Positions 1 to 9,336 of a DNA stretch of 64,000 nt are shown here, piece by piece; the stretch's first letter is position 1, and each line of letters opens with the position of its first letter. Under the pieces are notes generated by a model. That model made no database searches. It worked only from the letters and a program-made list of their open reading frames with translations, and was not told the DNA's origin. This DNA is from Idiomarina aminovorans. Lineage in GTDB: Bacteria; Pseudomonadota; Gammaproteobacteria; Enterobacterales; Alteromonadaceae. The stretch is from positions 1 to 64,000 of the forward strand of contig NZ_JAKNDA010000002.1 of assembly GCF_023155095.1 (NCBI RefSeq). The letters run 5' to 3'. A program made the translations under genes and the position numbers.

Positions 1-530
1 GGCACCGGTGCCTGCTTTATCCTGGTTTCGGTACCTCGCTGCTCGCAAGTACGGCAACTGTACTTCGGGCGTACGTCGCGGATCACCTGTATCTTAGCCG
101 GGATGAAGTCGAGCTTCTCGCTGACATCCTCGCCCATGCGATGCATGTCCGTGCCACAGCATTCGCAGGTTTTATCTTCATCGCTGATATCGTGAATGAC
201 TTCTTTACGCGGCAGTGATGCATCGAGTCGGGCACGGCGCGGTAGTTTACGGGTATAGGCAATGTGTTGCCCGGCAGCGACCTCTTCCTCATCAGGATTG
301 AGGATGTCTTCAACTTCGTTGAACAGGTCGCCTTGACCCGGCAGACCTTCAGCGCTGGCCGCAAAACGCTTCTTCAGCTCAAGCTGCCATTTTTCGAATA
401 ACTGATAGAAGTCACGCTTCCAGCGCTCACTTTCTTGTTGCAGGCGAGTAGCTTCAGCCTGTTGCTCAAGCAACATAGCTTTGAGGGATTCAACATCGTC
501 CGGAAGTGTGTTTTCATCAATCTTTTTCAT
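1..530 (-). CDS. tnpC: IS66 family transposase TnpC, N-terminal part
   Basis: This is the start of the DDE transposase of IS66 elements, reading from ATG at 530 toward position 1 with no stop, so the rest lies outside the window. The visible 176 residues hold an N-terminal coiled-coil/leucine-rich stretch, the family motif ending GQGDLFNE at about residues 65-72, the LPRRAR-type basic stretch, and the CxxC zinc-binding segments (CECCG at about 122-126 and CRTCE further on). Its catalytic DDE domain is not visible. It lies downstream of tnpB and tnpA in the same orientation. Confidence 0.85.
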   Translation of the reverse strand, partial: MKKIDENTLPDDVESLKAMLLEQQAEATRLQQESERWKRDFYQLFEKWQLELKKRFAASAEGLPGQGDLFNEVEDILNPDEEEVAAGQHIAYTRKLPRRARLDASLPRKEVIHDISDEDKTCECCGTDMHRMGEDVSEKLDFIPAKIQVIRDVRPKYSCRTCEQRGTETRIKQAPV

Positions 531-645
531 GCGGACATTATACCGCATAAATCCGCGCTAAGCCGCAGTAGATAAAGGGTTTATTAGACCAATTGGTGAT
601 CGATAACTCGTGGTTTATACTTGATCCCTATATGGATAAAAACGA

Positions 646-1002
646 TCACATTATCGAGCTAAAATGCAGCGGTTGATGGCCTTTCATGAGGGTAATATCC
701 AGGCCATCCAAAAGCCATGCCCATTGCTGCTCAGTAAGGGTAATGGTGCTACCCGGCATTTTTTTCGGCCACTTGAACCTGGCCTTTTCAAGACGCTTAT
801 ACCACAGGCAAAAGCCTGTTTTATCCCAATACAGAACCTTGAGCTTATCGCGTTGCCGATTGCAAAAGATAAACAGCGCACCGCTGAACGGTGATAGCGC
901 CATTTCACTCTCTACAATGGCACTTAAGCCATTAATGCTTTTCCGAAAGTCGACCGGCGCTTTGTGTAAGTAGATTGCCGGTGGCTCAACGAACATCTTC
1001 AT
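646..1002 (-). CDS. tnpB: IS66 family accessory protein TnpB
   Basis: The 118-residue product is the second protein of IS66 elements, required with TnpA for efficient transposition although its biochemical role is unclear. It shows the hallmark TnpB sequence: a PVDFRKSINGL segment near residue 16, LFIFCNRQRDKLKVLYWD around 43-60 and a FCLWYKRLE segment just after. Its length is normal for the family. The start codon overlaps the tnpA stop by four bases, indicating translational coupling. Confidence 0.9.
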   Translation of the reverse strand: MKMFVEPPAIYLHKAPVDFRKSINGLSAIVESEMALSPFSGALFIFCNRQRDKLKVLYWDKTGFCLWYKRLEKARFKWPKKMPGSTITLTEQQWAWLLDGLDITLMKGHQPLHFSSIM

Positions 1003-1301
1003 GCGCTGAGCTCTTTGACCAATTGCGCGACCCAGTGCGGTGATACCGACAACGGCAACACCAATTCGGTTTGGCCAAGACGAAGCTGCAGGGTTTGCTG
1101 CGCGGTCGCCGACTGAGGCACCGCTTGAGCAAAGCTTGTATCACAATCTTCAGCTTCGCGTCTAAGCTCTGCTCGACGTTGACTGAAGTAGTCAGAACTT
1201 ATGCCGCGTGGCTCACAAAAGTCTTTCTGACTCAGCTTGCTTTGTTCAAATTCAGCAATGAGCTCTCGCCATTGCTCACGAGTTCGGTATGCCCGGCTCA
1301 T
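999..1301 (-). CDS. tnpA: IS66 family accessory protein TnpA
   Basis: The 100-residue product matches the small TnpA (IS66 Orf1) family. The N-terminus (RTREQWRELIAEFEQS, then LSQKDFCEPRGIS) forms the helix-turn-helix that is typical of these proteins. An AAGGTGAT ribosome site lies 6 bp before the ATG at 1301. It is the first gene of the element, followed directly by tnpB. The promoter must lie between the gene and the end of the element at about 1345. Confidence 0.85.
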   Translation of the reverse strand: MSRAYRTREQWRELIAEFEQSKLSQKDFCEPRGISSDYFSQRRAELRREAEDCDTSFAQAVPQSATAQQTLQLRLGQTELVLPLSVSPHWVAQLVKELSA

Positions 1302-1345
1302 GATGCTATCACCTTGTTGATTAAACTTCGTGGTAGCTTATGGCT

Positions 1346-2143
1346 TTAAACTATGGCTGAGTAGGTGTGATTGCAGTTACGCTTACAGTCTTTCCCGTCA
1401 AGATTTATTCTGTAATTAACAGGGAACACAACAGGGCCATCAAAGTGATTCGCAAAAGTTAAAGCCCATCTGGAGTATTGATAAAGCTCTAAAATCACTA
1501 CATCATACAATTTACCTGACGGGAGCTGGATACGATTTAATATTTGAACCTTAGACGCCATGATACAGCCGTTAAAGTCTTCAGGGGCATCTAACACCCA
1601 CTCTTCAGCTTTTTTTGAATCCAAACTGTATTGACAAGAATCTCCGGAGGCCAAAATGTATGCGTTTGAAGATCCTCTACTGTGAGTCGAGTATGAAATC
1701 CCTTCATACTTATAATAACCGGACTTCTCAAGCGCAGGGGCTAGCTGCTTACTAATTTCTGTAAGTGCCGATTCAGCATTAAGCTCTTTTGGCTCAACTA
1801 AGAATATAAAAGTAGGGTTCCAGTGCTGGGCTTCATCAATAACACCAAAAAAAGCACTCATACCAAAGCCTTGGGCGATACCACCGGAAGCGAAAGATAA
1901 CAAAGTCCAGGCATTTTGTTCGGCTTCAGAAATTATATCCTGTGCATCCTCTGCTTTTTCTGCATCCATAATCCCATGTGGCTGAACTCCAATATTCGCC
2001 CAGTTTAAAGCTGTAGACTTAGAATCGTCCCACACGTAAACATCGCTTTTGTTATGTTCAAGCTTAGGAGGTTCTGTGTAAGTTGTCTGGCAGCCGACTA
2101 AAGCGAAAGATAATGCAGCTGTCGTGATTAATAGTTTTTTCAT
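1346..2143 (-). CDS. Hypothetical lipoprotein
   Basis: I do not recognise this family. The 265-residue product has a lipoprotein signal peptide: basic MKK, a hydrophobic stretch, and lipobox LVGC with Cys at residue 18, so it should be anchored in the envelope. The mature part is acidic and has a glycine-rich hydrophobic patch near residues 85-100 (ASGGIAQGFGMSAFFG). It has paired cysteines in the second half that could form disulfides. The stop codon lies right at the end of the IS66 element, so the original C-terminus may have been altered by the insertion. It is divergent from the next lipoprotein gene. Confidence 0.6.
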   Translation of the reverse strand: MKKLLITTAALSFALVGCQTTYTEPPKLEHNKSDVYVWDDSKSTALNWANIGVQPHGIMDAEKAEDAQDIISEAEQNAWTLLSFASGGIAQGFGMSAFFGVIDEAQHWNPTFIFLVEPKELNAESALTEISKQLAPALEKSGYYKYEGISYSTHSRGSSNAYILASGDSCQYSLDSKKAEEWVLDAPEDFNGCIMASKVQILNRIQLPSGKLYDVVILELYQYSRWALTFANHFDGPVVFPVNYRINLDGKDCKRNCNHTYSAIV

Positions 2144-2258
2144 GGTGCTTTTTCCTCAAGTAATTAAATCAACTTGAGTGCTATTAAACCATATTGAAAT
2201 AAAACGCGGTATGTGTATGATCCGGGTTTTTTGTTTCAATGATGTTGAGAGTTTAACA

Positions 2259-3485
2259 GTGAACGTATCGAAATACCTTTTACCTCTTGTAATTCCCGTA
2301 GTTCTTAGTGGCTGTTTGAGTACACCTAAATCTGCTGCGCCAAAGTATGAACCTACTGCTGAGCAGCGTTCGGCGGTTATGAAAGCCAGAAATGCATTTA
2401 TTGAACGTATTGCGGGCGTTAAAAAACAGCAGCAGGTAAAGCAAGCTGAGCCGACAGTAACGATAGAAACTATTAGTCCAGCGGAGTTAAGCGCAAGCTA
2501 TGAAAAGCTTATTGCTAATGGTAGAACGGCTAATTTTAGTATTGAAAACAAAGAATTGTTCATTGATGGACAATCATACCTAGACATGGAAGGTACTCTT
2601 GTAATTGCTGGCTTTGATAATAAATCGGGGAAATTCTCATATATTATTGAAGTGGGTAATGAAGAGTATGTCGCAAAAACTATGCGGGTAGGCTCAACGG
2701 AAGAGCCGTTGACGTTTGCAAAAATCACTAAAAGTGGTGATCGTATGGTGATGAAAACGGTGACTGGAGAAACGATTACTGGGGAGCGTGTTATCCCAAC
2801 GTCTACCGGCTTCATAATGCCGAGAAGTAATGGCCTTATTGAGATACCTATTAATGATAAAGCTAGACCGATTGGTCTTCCTAAAGGGTATGTTGCTGCT
2901 GCAATGCAACGCGGAGATATTGGTACCACTAATATTATTTTATTGGAGAAACTAAAAGAAGCTGATAATGAAGGTGGTCTTTTTGATTTCAGTGAGATAA
3001 CTAGCTCAATTGGTTTAACGGAAGATGATGACTACTTGTTTTTTGATCTTGAAACAGGCAAATCAACGGTTTTAAATGTGAGTCGTGAAGGCAAAAACGA
3101 GCAGCACATGTACAACTGCAAACGCCAAAATGACTATGTGAATAAATGCAGCGGAATGGTCAAGTACGAGTCTCTTTACACGAAGCTCGGAACGAAGAAC
3201 ACGCAGCATTACTTTTGGTCAATAGACTGGCTAAGCACCGATGAAGGTCCAATAGGAGTTATTAATACTGGCACCACAGTCGAAGTAATAGATTTAACTA
3301 ATGACAAACAGTTTGTAGTGTTTGAACGGTTGATGGGCGTAAATGAATTTAATTTATTGCCAACTCAGGATGGCCGTTTAGGTATGTCAGTAAAGTTAGG
3401 GTTTTCCACTGAGGAAATCGATGATTTGCTAGCACACTTAAAAAGTCTCCCTGCAGAAAAAGTTAAAAGTACTACTAAATTATAA
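2259..3485 (+). CDS. Hypothetical lipoprotein
   Basis: Unknown family, 408 residues from the GTG at 2259. I chose this start because it leaves a compact lipoprotein signal peptide ending in lipobox LSGC, with GAGAG about 8 bp upstream; an in-frame start at 2178 would add 27 residues with no obvious role. The mature protein starts with a Pro/Ala-rich linker, then a helical stretch (residues about 30-60, QRSAVMKARNAF), then a beta-rich region with several Gly-Asp turns. The pairing with a divergent lipoprotein gene suggests an envelope function, but nothing more specific can be said. A strong hairpin terminator follows. Confidence 0.6.
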   Translation: MNVSKYLLPLVIPVVLSGCLSTPKSAAPKYEPTAEQRSAVMKARNAFIERIAGVKKQQQVKQAEPTVTIETISPAELSASYEKLIANGRTANFSIENKELFIDGQSYLDMEGTLVIAGFDNKSGKFSYIIEVGNEEYVAKTMRVGSTEEPLTFAKITKSGDRMVMKTVTGETITGERVIPTSTGFIMPRSNGLIEIPINDKARPIGLPKGYVAAAMQRGDIGTTNIILLEKLKEADNEGGLFDFSEITSSIGLTEDDDYLFFDLETGKSTVLNVSREGKNEQHMYNCKRQNDYVNKCSGMVKYESLYTKLGTKNTQHYFWSIDWLSTDEGPIGVINTGTTVEVIDLTNDKQFVVFERLMGVNEFNLLPTQDGRLGMSVKLGFSTEEIDDLLAHLKSLPAEKVKSTTKL

Positions 3486-3498
3486 GATCACTTCTGAT

Positions 3499-3530
3499 AC
3501 TCAAGCCCTCCAAATGGGCTTGAGTAGTTT
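3499..3530 (+). terminator. Rho-independent terminator
   Basis: Perfect 10-bp stem ACTCAAGCCC/GGGCTTGAGT with a 7-base loop, followed by AGTTTGG. It lies 13 bp after the stop of the lipoprotein gene ending at 3485. Confidence 0.75.
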
Positions 3531-3652
3531 GGTTAAAATTGGCTTCCTGTCAGCTTAACCTTATAGATAAACCTCTCTCGGCGGCAATCTTTCATACAAC
3601 CTCCTAATTAATCTGACAAGCGTATGAAGATCGGGTTACCGCCCAATCCCAG

Positions 3653-5014
3653 CTAAACGACTTTGGAGTAGCGGTTTTGGCCGTGATCGAGGTATTCGTC
3701 GAAGCAGGCGCAGATGCTGCGAACCCAGAGGCGACCTAAATCGGTGACGCGCAGCTTTTTGTCGGAAACGTCGACTAAGCCGTCTTCAATGAATGGCTTC
3801 AGTAGCGGTATGGCTTCGGCGAAATGAGACCAGAAATCGTTGATATGCCATTGGGCTTTAAAGTCTTCTATATCGAGTTCGAAGTGGCAAATGACTTGAG
3901 ATATTAAAGCGGCGCGCAGTTTATCTTCGTCGGTTAATGCCATGCCTTTGATAATGGGTTTTTGGCCGCTATCAATCATTTTGTAGTAGTCGGGCAGGTC
4001 TTTTTCGTGTTGCCAAAGCACGCCGTTTACCTGGCTAATAGAGGAAACGCCAAGGCCCAGTAGCGCATCCTGACCGTCGGTGGTGTAGCCCTGGAAATTA
4101 CGCTGCAGGCGACCTTCGCGTTGGGCTACAGCTAAGCCATCGTCTTTTTTCGCAAAGTGATCCATGCCAATAAACTGATAACCGGCTTCGCTAAGCTGAG
4201 TAATGGCTTGTTCAAGTAAGCTCAGTTTAACCGAAGGCTGGGGGATGGATTCTTCCGGTATCTTTTTTTGTCCGGCAAAGCGCTGGGGTAAATGTGCATA
4301 GCTGAATACAGAAATGCGGTCCGGGTCCATTTCAATGACTTGCTCAATCGACTTTCTGAAGGTTTCCGGGCGTTGATACGGCAGGCCGTAAATTAAGTCT
4401 AAGTTGATTGAGTCAAAACCCAGCTCTTTACTCAGTTTCAGCTGGTGCGCGATGAGCTCGATATCCTGTACGCGGTTAATGGTAATTTGTACTTTTTGAT
4501 CAAAGTCCTGCACGCCATAACTGACACGGTTGAAACCTAAATCGCGCAAATGCTTTAGCTTTTCATCGCTGCAGCTGCGTGGGTCAATTTCGATACTGAC
4601 TTCCGGGTCATCGGCGAAGGTGAAGTGCTGATGAACGAGTTCCATTAAGCGGGTTAACTGCTGCTCGGTCAAAAAAGTTGGGGTACCACCGCCTAAATGA
4701 ATCTGGCGGATTTTTTTGTCCTTGACCATAAGCTGGTACATCGCCATTTCTGCAGCAAGATAATCCAGATACTTGTCGGCTTTATGCTGATGTCGGGTAA
4801 CGACTTTATTACAACCGCAGTAGTAGCAAAGCTTGTGGCAGAAGGGTAAGTGCAAGTATAAACACAGTCCGTCGTCCGCACTTTTTAGTGCGGCTTCTAT
4901 GCGACTCTCAGAAAACTGGTCGGAAAGCATCAACGCTGTGGGATAAGACGTATAACGAGGACCATTAATGTTGTATTTTTCTATTAACTCTTTATCCCAG
5001 GTAACTGTACTCAT
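3653..5014 (-). CDS. hemN: Oxygen-independent coproporphyrinogen III oxidase
   Basis: Radical SAM enzyme that converts coproporphyrinogen III to protoporphyrinogen IX without oxygen in heme synthesis. The 453-residue product carries the cluster motif HxxxCxxC (HKLCYYCGC, residues about 60-68), the N-terminal NGPRYTSYPTA segment and the LGGGTPTF motif near 110, all typical of HemN rather than of HemW. The start at 5014 is supported by AGAGG five bases upstream; an in-frame ATG at 5038 would add eight residues. A palindrome TTGAC-N4-GTCAA directly before the ribosome site resembles an FNR-type half-site pair, fitting the anaerobic role, but its position is odd for an activator. Confidence 0.93.
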   Translation of the reverse strand: MSTVTWDKELIEKYNINGPRYTSYPTALMLSDQFSESRIEAALKSADDGLCLYLHLPFCHKLCYYCGCNKVVTRHQHKADKYLDYLAAEMAMYQLMVKDKKIRQIHLGGGTPTFLTEQQLTRLMELVHQHFTFADDPEVSIEIDPRSCSDEKLKHLRDLGFNRVSYGVQDFDQKVQITINRVQDIELIAHQLKLSKELGFDSINLDLIYGLPYQRPETFRKSIEQVIEMDPDRISVFSYAHLPQRFAGQKKIPEESIPQPSVKLSLLEQAITQLSEAGYQFIGMDHFAKKDDGLAVAQREGRLQRNFQGYTTDGQDALLGLGVSSISQVNGVLWQHEKDLPDYYKMIDSGQKPIIKGMALTDEDKLRAALISQVICHFELDIEDFKAQWHINDFWSHFAEAIPLLKPFIEDGLVDVSDKKLRVTDLGRLWVRSICACFDEYLDHGQNRYSKVV

Positions 5015-5362
5015 AACTACCTCTTTGACGCCAGTCAAAATGATTCAATTAAGTAGTCCGTATTCTTTCACCTTTCTCTTTATAAATAAATTTACAGAAT
5101 TGGTCGGTTATTAAATATAGCGCTCTTTTAGCCTTTGATTTTCCTGAGTCGTACCTATTATTTTTTAAGGTTACCTATAATTAGGTAGTCTCTATTTTTG
5201 CGACTGACAGACCGAGTAGCTGGTTAATGATAACTGCAAGAGAGTTAGTGAAAACTTTTTTGACTCAGGCAGAATCCCTAAAGAGGTATCAATAGACTTT
5301 TGGTGGTATAGCGTTTTCTGGGCGCAGGGTTTAGCGCCATCGGCATGTTAATGTGAGTCTTG
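5015..5362. other. Intergenic region between mltC and hemN
   Basis: 348 bp with no convincing gene. It holds the hemN promoter region, an FNR-like palindrome at 5025-5038, an AT-rich tract (5075-5210) with a short palindrome ACCTATAATTAGGT near 5173, and a 22-codon plus-strand open frame at 5227-5295 without a good ribosome site. No tRNA or recognisable RNA gene seen. Confidence 0.5.
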
Positions 5363-6556
5363 TCAGTAATCCTGCTTAAAGTACATTACCTTTTCCAAAT
5401 ATCGGCGACTTTCAGGCAGAGGATGCTTTGATGACGTTAAGTCCCGGTAGACTGTACCGGGCTGGCGCCGGTTTATTATCTCTACAGCCCTGTTGCGGTT
5501 AGAGGAAAAGGTTTTGAGTACATTACCGGCACCACCGTTGTAGGCCGAAACAATAGCGTACTCACGGCTATTTGCATTCCGTACACCTTTCAGATACTGG
5601 GTGTTGAGAATATATAAGTAGGCACTGCCAATATCAATGTTCTGTGCCGGGTTAAACAACTGTTGAGAAGTTGGCTGCCCGGGAATTTTACGAATACGCT
5701 CGAAGACATCGCGACCGGCAGTGGCTGCCACCACCTGCATCAAGCCGTAAGCATTAGCATGGCTGACGGCGTAGGGGTTAAAGCTGCTTTCTGTTTCGAT
5801 AATGGCGTAAATCAGTTCCGGCTCCAGGTCGTAGCGCTTTGCTGCTGCAATGACATAGTCTGAATACTGGTGCTTGCGCAGTTCTTTATGGTCGTCCACC
5901 AGTGCAATTTGCACTTCATAAACGTCGTTTTCTTTGGCGCGGCGTTTGCGCAGCTTAGTCTCAACTAAGTACTCAGCAAAGCGGTTTGCCCGCCATTCGT
6001 ATTCAACCACAACCTTGTCGTGGTCAACAACTTGCCCGCGTAAAAAGGGTTTTCCTGAGCCTTTGGGCTCATTCGCGGTAAATATATCAACCGCGGTGAG
6101 GTCGGCGGGGGTTAACAGTGTGCGCACAATAGCAGCCTGTAACTGTTGTCGGGTTTGGGCCGGGTCGTCGCTGTCATGCAAAGTGGCAACGGTCAGCAAA
6201 CCCTGTTCAAAGTCGATAACCGCTTTAGCGTGAAAATCGTCACTGTACTTAACATACTTTTTCTCGCTGGGAACGGTATTCTCTTCTTCTCCCCAAATAG
6301 CCTCAGCAACCGTGCGAAGGTCCCGCAAGGCTTTGCGCAAATCCTCAATGTCGGTAATAAGCTGGTGCGGATTATTACGGTAGCTGCGTAATCGTTCCTT
6401 CGCCAGCGACTCAATGGCCGCTGCCGGGTCATTGCCACTGAGGACACCCGATGTCACCACCCGCTGAACTTTATGGGGCGTAATTTCGCAGCCAGCGAGT
6501 ATGAGTGTCGTGGCTATAGCCACCGCTAGCGAGATTAATTGGGTCTTTTTATTCAT
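5363..6556 (-). CDS. mltC: Membrane-bound lytic murein transglycosylase C
   Basis: Outer-membrane lipoprotein that cleaves peptidoglycan glycan strands to 1,6-anhydro products. The product (397 residues) has a lipoprotein signal ending LAGC at residue 23, an MltC-specific N-terminal domain, and a C-terminal SLT domain with the catalytic Glu in IIETESSFNPYAVSHANAYGLMQV (residues about 255-278; catalytic E in ETESSF) and the later NAREYAIVSAYNGGAGNVL-type motif. The ATG at 6556 gives a cleaner signal peptide and ribosome site spacing than the GTG at 6577. It stands alone, divergent from the M14 peptidase. Confidence 0.92.
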   Translation of the reverse strand: MNKKTQLISLAVAIATTLILAGCEITPHKVQRVVTSGVLSGNDPAAAIESLAKERLRSYRNNPHQLITDIEDLRKALRDLRTVAEAIWGEEENTVPSEKKYVKYSDDFHAKAVIDFEQGLLTVATLHDSDDPAQTRQQLQAAIVRTLLTPADLTAVDIFTANEPKGSGKPFLRGQVVDHDKVVVEYEWRANRFAEYLVETKLRKRRAKENDVYEVQIALVDDHKELRKHQYSDYVIAAAKRYDLEPELIYAIIETESSFNPYAVSHANAYGLMQVVAATAGRDVFERIRKIPGQPTSQQLFNPAQNIDIGSAYLYILNTQYLKGVRNANSREYAIVSAYNGGAGNVLKTFSSNRNRAVEIINRRQPGTVYRDLTSSKHPLPESRRYLEKVMYFKQDY

Positions 6557-6663
6557 AGTGCCTAAATTGAGCTTCACTTCCCTTGTGCAAGCTTTTACAT
6601 TAGGCAGACAGAAAAAGAAACCTTAAGCATTGTTTTGCAGTGCATAAAACAACAGGAATGAAG

Positions 6664-9327
6664 ATGCGCAGTCTCAAATTAGCGACGCTGATAGCCGCCT
6701 CGTGGTTAGCAATGCCCACTCACGCACAGCAGCTTTCTGGGGAAAGCTCCTTACTCCCCGAAGCCCGTTACAGTGACTCCGAAGTGACGGTAGAGCAGGT
6801 GCTTGGGTACCCACTCGGCACCAAAATAACCAGCCCGGCGGATATGAGTCGCTATTTTGAAGCTCTGGAAGCGGCGTACCCTAAGCAGGTGAAGCTTTTA
6901 GAGTACGGCGAAAGCTGGGAGGGGCGTACGCTTTACTATGCCGTTATTTCCAGTCAAGAAAACATCGCTGACTTTGATGGTTTTGTGCAGGGAATGCAGG
7001 CCTTAGCTGACCCACGAAAAACTGACAGCGATGACGCCGAGCCGTTAATCGACGAATTGCCCGGAAGTATTTGGTTGTCCTATGGGGTTCACGGAAATGA
7101 AATTTCGTCGCCCGAAGCGGCGATGATGACCGCTTATCATTTACTGCATGACCAGCGCGAGCAGACGCAGCGTTGGTTGGATAACACCATGGTCTTTATT
7201 GACCCCCTGCAAAACCCTGATGGCCGCGCGCGTTTTGTCGATCGTTATTACATGAGTGTCGGGCTGGAGCATTCGGGCGATCGCCGCAGTGCTGAACATA
7301 ATGAACCCTGGCCCAGCGGACGCACGAACCATTATCTGTTCGACATGAACCGTGACTGGATTGCGCTGACCCAACCTGAAATAAGTGGTCAAATTGAGGC
7401 TCTGTTAAAATACTACCCACTGGTATTTGTTGATTTGCATGAAATGGGTGGTGACTCTACCTATTACTTCACGCCGGAAGCGCGTCCTTACAACCCCTTG
7501 ATCACAGAAGCACAGCGAGAAAGCTTGAGCTGGATAGGTAAAAATAACGGTCAGTGGTTTGATGAAAAAGGTTTTGATTACTTCACCCGTGAAATTTTCG
7601 ATGCCTTTTACCCGGGGTATGGTGCCAGCTGGCCGCTGTATCAGGGTTCGGTTGCGATGACCTACGAAATGGCCTCGGCGCGCGGGCATTTATTTGATCG
7701 CAAAGACGGCGATGTATTGACCTACGCCGATGGTGTTCAACAGCATTTCATTGCGTCACTTTCAACCATTCAGACAGTTTCGGAACGCCGCGAAGCGTTA
7801 TTGCAAAAGTTTTGGAAGTATCGAAAATCAGCAATAGAAGCAGGCGAGAACGGTGATGTCCGCGCGTTAATTCTGCCGGCAAAAGATGACCCGGCTGCTG
7901 CACGTAAACTGGCGTCTTTGTTGGTTGAACAGGGTGCAGAAGTACAACAGGCTGAACAAGCTTTCGATGTTTGCGGAACCGATTATGAAGCCGGCGCCTA
8001 TATTATTGATATGGCGCAACCGGCTCAGCGCATGCTCCGTACCTTAATGGACAAGCAAGTGGACATGGCGGATGACTTTCTGGCTGACCAAGAGCAGCGC
8101 CGTAAAAACAACCTGCCCGATCAAATTTATGATGTCACGGGCTGGTCATTACCTCTGATGTTTAATGTTGATAGCCATGCGTGTGACGATCTGCCCGATG
8201 TAAACACTGCGTTTGTCGCTGAAGGCCGCATTGATCCGGGTAAGCTGGTTAATCCTGATGCGAAAGTCGCCTTTTTGGTGCGCTGGGGCGATATGAATGC
8301 GGGGCGTTTTTTAACCGCAGCCTTGCGTGAAGGACTGGAGGTTCGTCAAAGCGAATTAGCCTTTACCCACGAAAGTGCGGGTAAGTTCCCCAGTGGTTCG
8401 CTTATTCTGACTCGTGCTGACAACCCGGGCGGTTTGCAAGCGAAGCTGCAACAGCTGGCACAGGAATCAGGTGCCACGGTTGAAGGGGTGGATACAAGTT
8501 GGATGACCGAAGGCCCGAACTTTGGTTCGCACAACGTCAGCAAACTGGAAGCGCCGAACATAGCGATAGCCTGGGACCAGCCGGTCAGTGCTTATAATGC
8601 CGGGCATACGCGCTTTGTTATTGAGCGTCAAATGGGCTATCCGGTGACGGCTATTCGCACCATGCAGTTGCTTCGTTCTGATTTGGACGGTCTTGATGTA
8701 CTGATTTTGCCTGAGGGCCGATATGCCGATGTATTTACTGAGAAAGTGGTTGCTAAGTTAGAACAATGGGTAGCCGATGGTGGTGTTTTACTGACGTTAG
8801 GCAGTGCGTCTGCCTGGGCTGTTGATGCGGGCTTATTGAATACTAAACTGGAGCGAAAAGTGCCGGAGAAAGGGGTTACTGAGCCAGCGGAAGAGCTCAA
8901 AATTGACGGTAAAGTCATTGATAGCAGGGAACAGTTCTTAACGGAAATTAAACCACACGGCGCTGATCCAGACTGGGTGCCGGGTGCGCTGTTGAATGCC
9001 GAAGTTGACACGAACCATTGGTTAAGTGCCGGCGTTAAACCGCAGGTTGTCAGTATTTATAACGGCAATGATGTATTTACGCCGATTGATATTGATCATG
9101 GTCGCAACATTGCCTGGTTTGCTGACGCGGACACAGTGTTAGCCAGCGGCTTTTTATGGGACGATATTGCTCAGCAATTACCGTACAAGCCGCTGTTAAT
9201 GTGGCAGCCAAGCGGCAAAGGGATGCTCATTAGTTTTACCCAGGAGCCAACTTACCGGGCGTATATGGACGGTTTAAATACCTTGCTGATGAATGCCTTG
9301 TTCCTGGCACCGGCAAAAGCACAATAG
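6664..9327 (+). CDS. M14 family zinc carboxypeptidase, exported
   Basis: Large (887-residue) secreted metallopeptidase. A Sec signal peptide ends near THAQ (residue 22). The M14 catalytic domain follows: zinc ligands in GVHGNEISSPE (His and Glu, about residue 140), the DMNRDW segment, the third ligand in DLHEMGGD near 257, and the catalytic Glu in TYEMASARG near 330. The last 500 residues resemble glutamine amidotransferase-like and beta-rich accessory domains often found in these marine peptidases. AGGA lies 6 bp before the ATG at 6664; the GTG at 6640 is an alternative start. Probably used in peptide scavenging in the periplasm or outside the cell. Confidence 0.85.
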   Translation: MRSLKLATLIAASWLAMPTHAQQLSGESSLLPEARYSDSEVTVEQVLGYPLGTKITSPADMSRYFEALEAAYPKQVKLLEYGESWEGRTLYYAVISSQENIADFDGFVQGMQALADPRKTDSDDAEPLIDELPGSIWLSYGVHGNEISSPEAAMMTAYHLLHDQREQTQRWLDNTMVFIDPLQNPDGRARFVDRYYMSVGLEHSGDRRSAEHNEPWPSGRTNHYLFDMNRDWIALTQPEISGQIEALLKYYPLVFVDLHEMGGDSTYYFTPEARPYNPLITEAQRESLSWIGKNNGQWFDEKGFDYFTREIFDAFYPGYGASWPLYQGSVAMTYEMASARGHLFDRKDGDVLTYADGVQQHFIASLSTIQTVSERREALLQKFWKYRKSAIEAGENGDVRALILPAKDDPAAARKLASLLVEQGAEVQQAEQAFDVCGTDYEAGAYIIDMAQPAQRMLRTLMDKQVDMADDFLADQEQRRKNNLPDQIYDVTGWSLPLMFNVDSHACDDLPDVNTAFVAEGRIDPGKLVNPDAKVAFLVRWGDMNAGRFLTAALREGLEVRQSELAFTHESAGKFPSGSLILTRADNPGGLQAKLQQLAQESGATVEGVDTSWMTEGPNFGSHNVSKLEAPNIAIAWDQPVSAYNAGHTRFVIERQMGYPVTAIRTMQLLRSDLDGLDVLILPEGRYADVFTEKVVAKLEQWVADGGVLLTLGSASAWAVDAGLLNTKLERKVPEKGVTEPAEELKIDGKVIDSREQFLTEIKPHGADPDWVPGALLNAEVDTNHWLSAGVKPQVVSIYNGNDVFTPIDIDHGRNIAWFADADTVLASGFLWDDIAQQLPYKPLLMWQPSGKGMLISFTQEPTYRAYMDGLNTLLMNALFLAPAKAQ

Positions 9328-9336
9328 GGGGCTGAT

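Larger units (their letters stand above)
1..1345 (-). mobile_element. IS66-family insertion sequence (partial)
   Basis: Three consecutive minus-strand genes tnpA, tnpB and tnpC in the classical IS66 order, with tnpA and tnpB overlapping by ATGA. The element runs off the left edge of the window inside tnpC, so only its tnpA-side end is present. I could not recognise a terminal inverted repeat, so the boundary near 1345 is approximate; it lies within a few bases of the stop codon of the neighbouring lipoprotein gene. A short direct repeat TATGGCT occurs at about 1340-1346 and 1353-1358 but may be chance. Confidence 0.8.

Noticed and set aside
2498-2929. 143-codon minus-strand frame inside the lipoprotein gene
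   Set aside because: It is fully antisense to a plus-strand gene with signal peptide and clear codon use; composition is unlike a real protein.
5227-5295. 22-codon frame upstream of hemN
   Set aside because: No ribosome site and too short to separate from chance.
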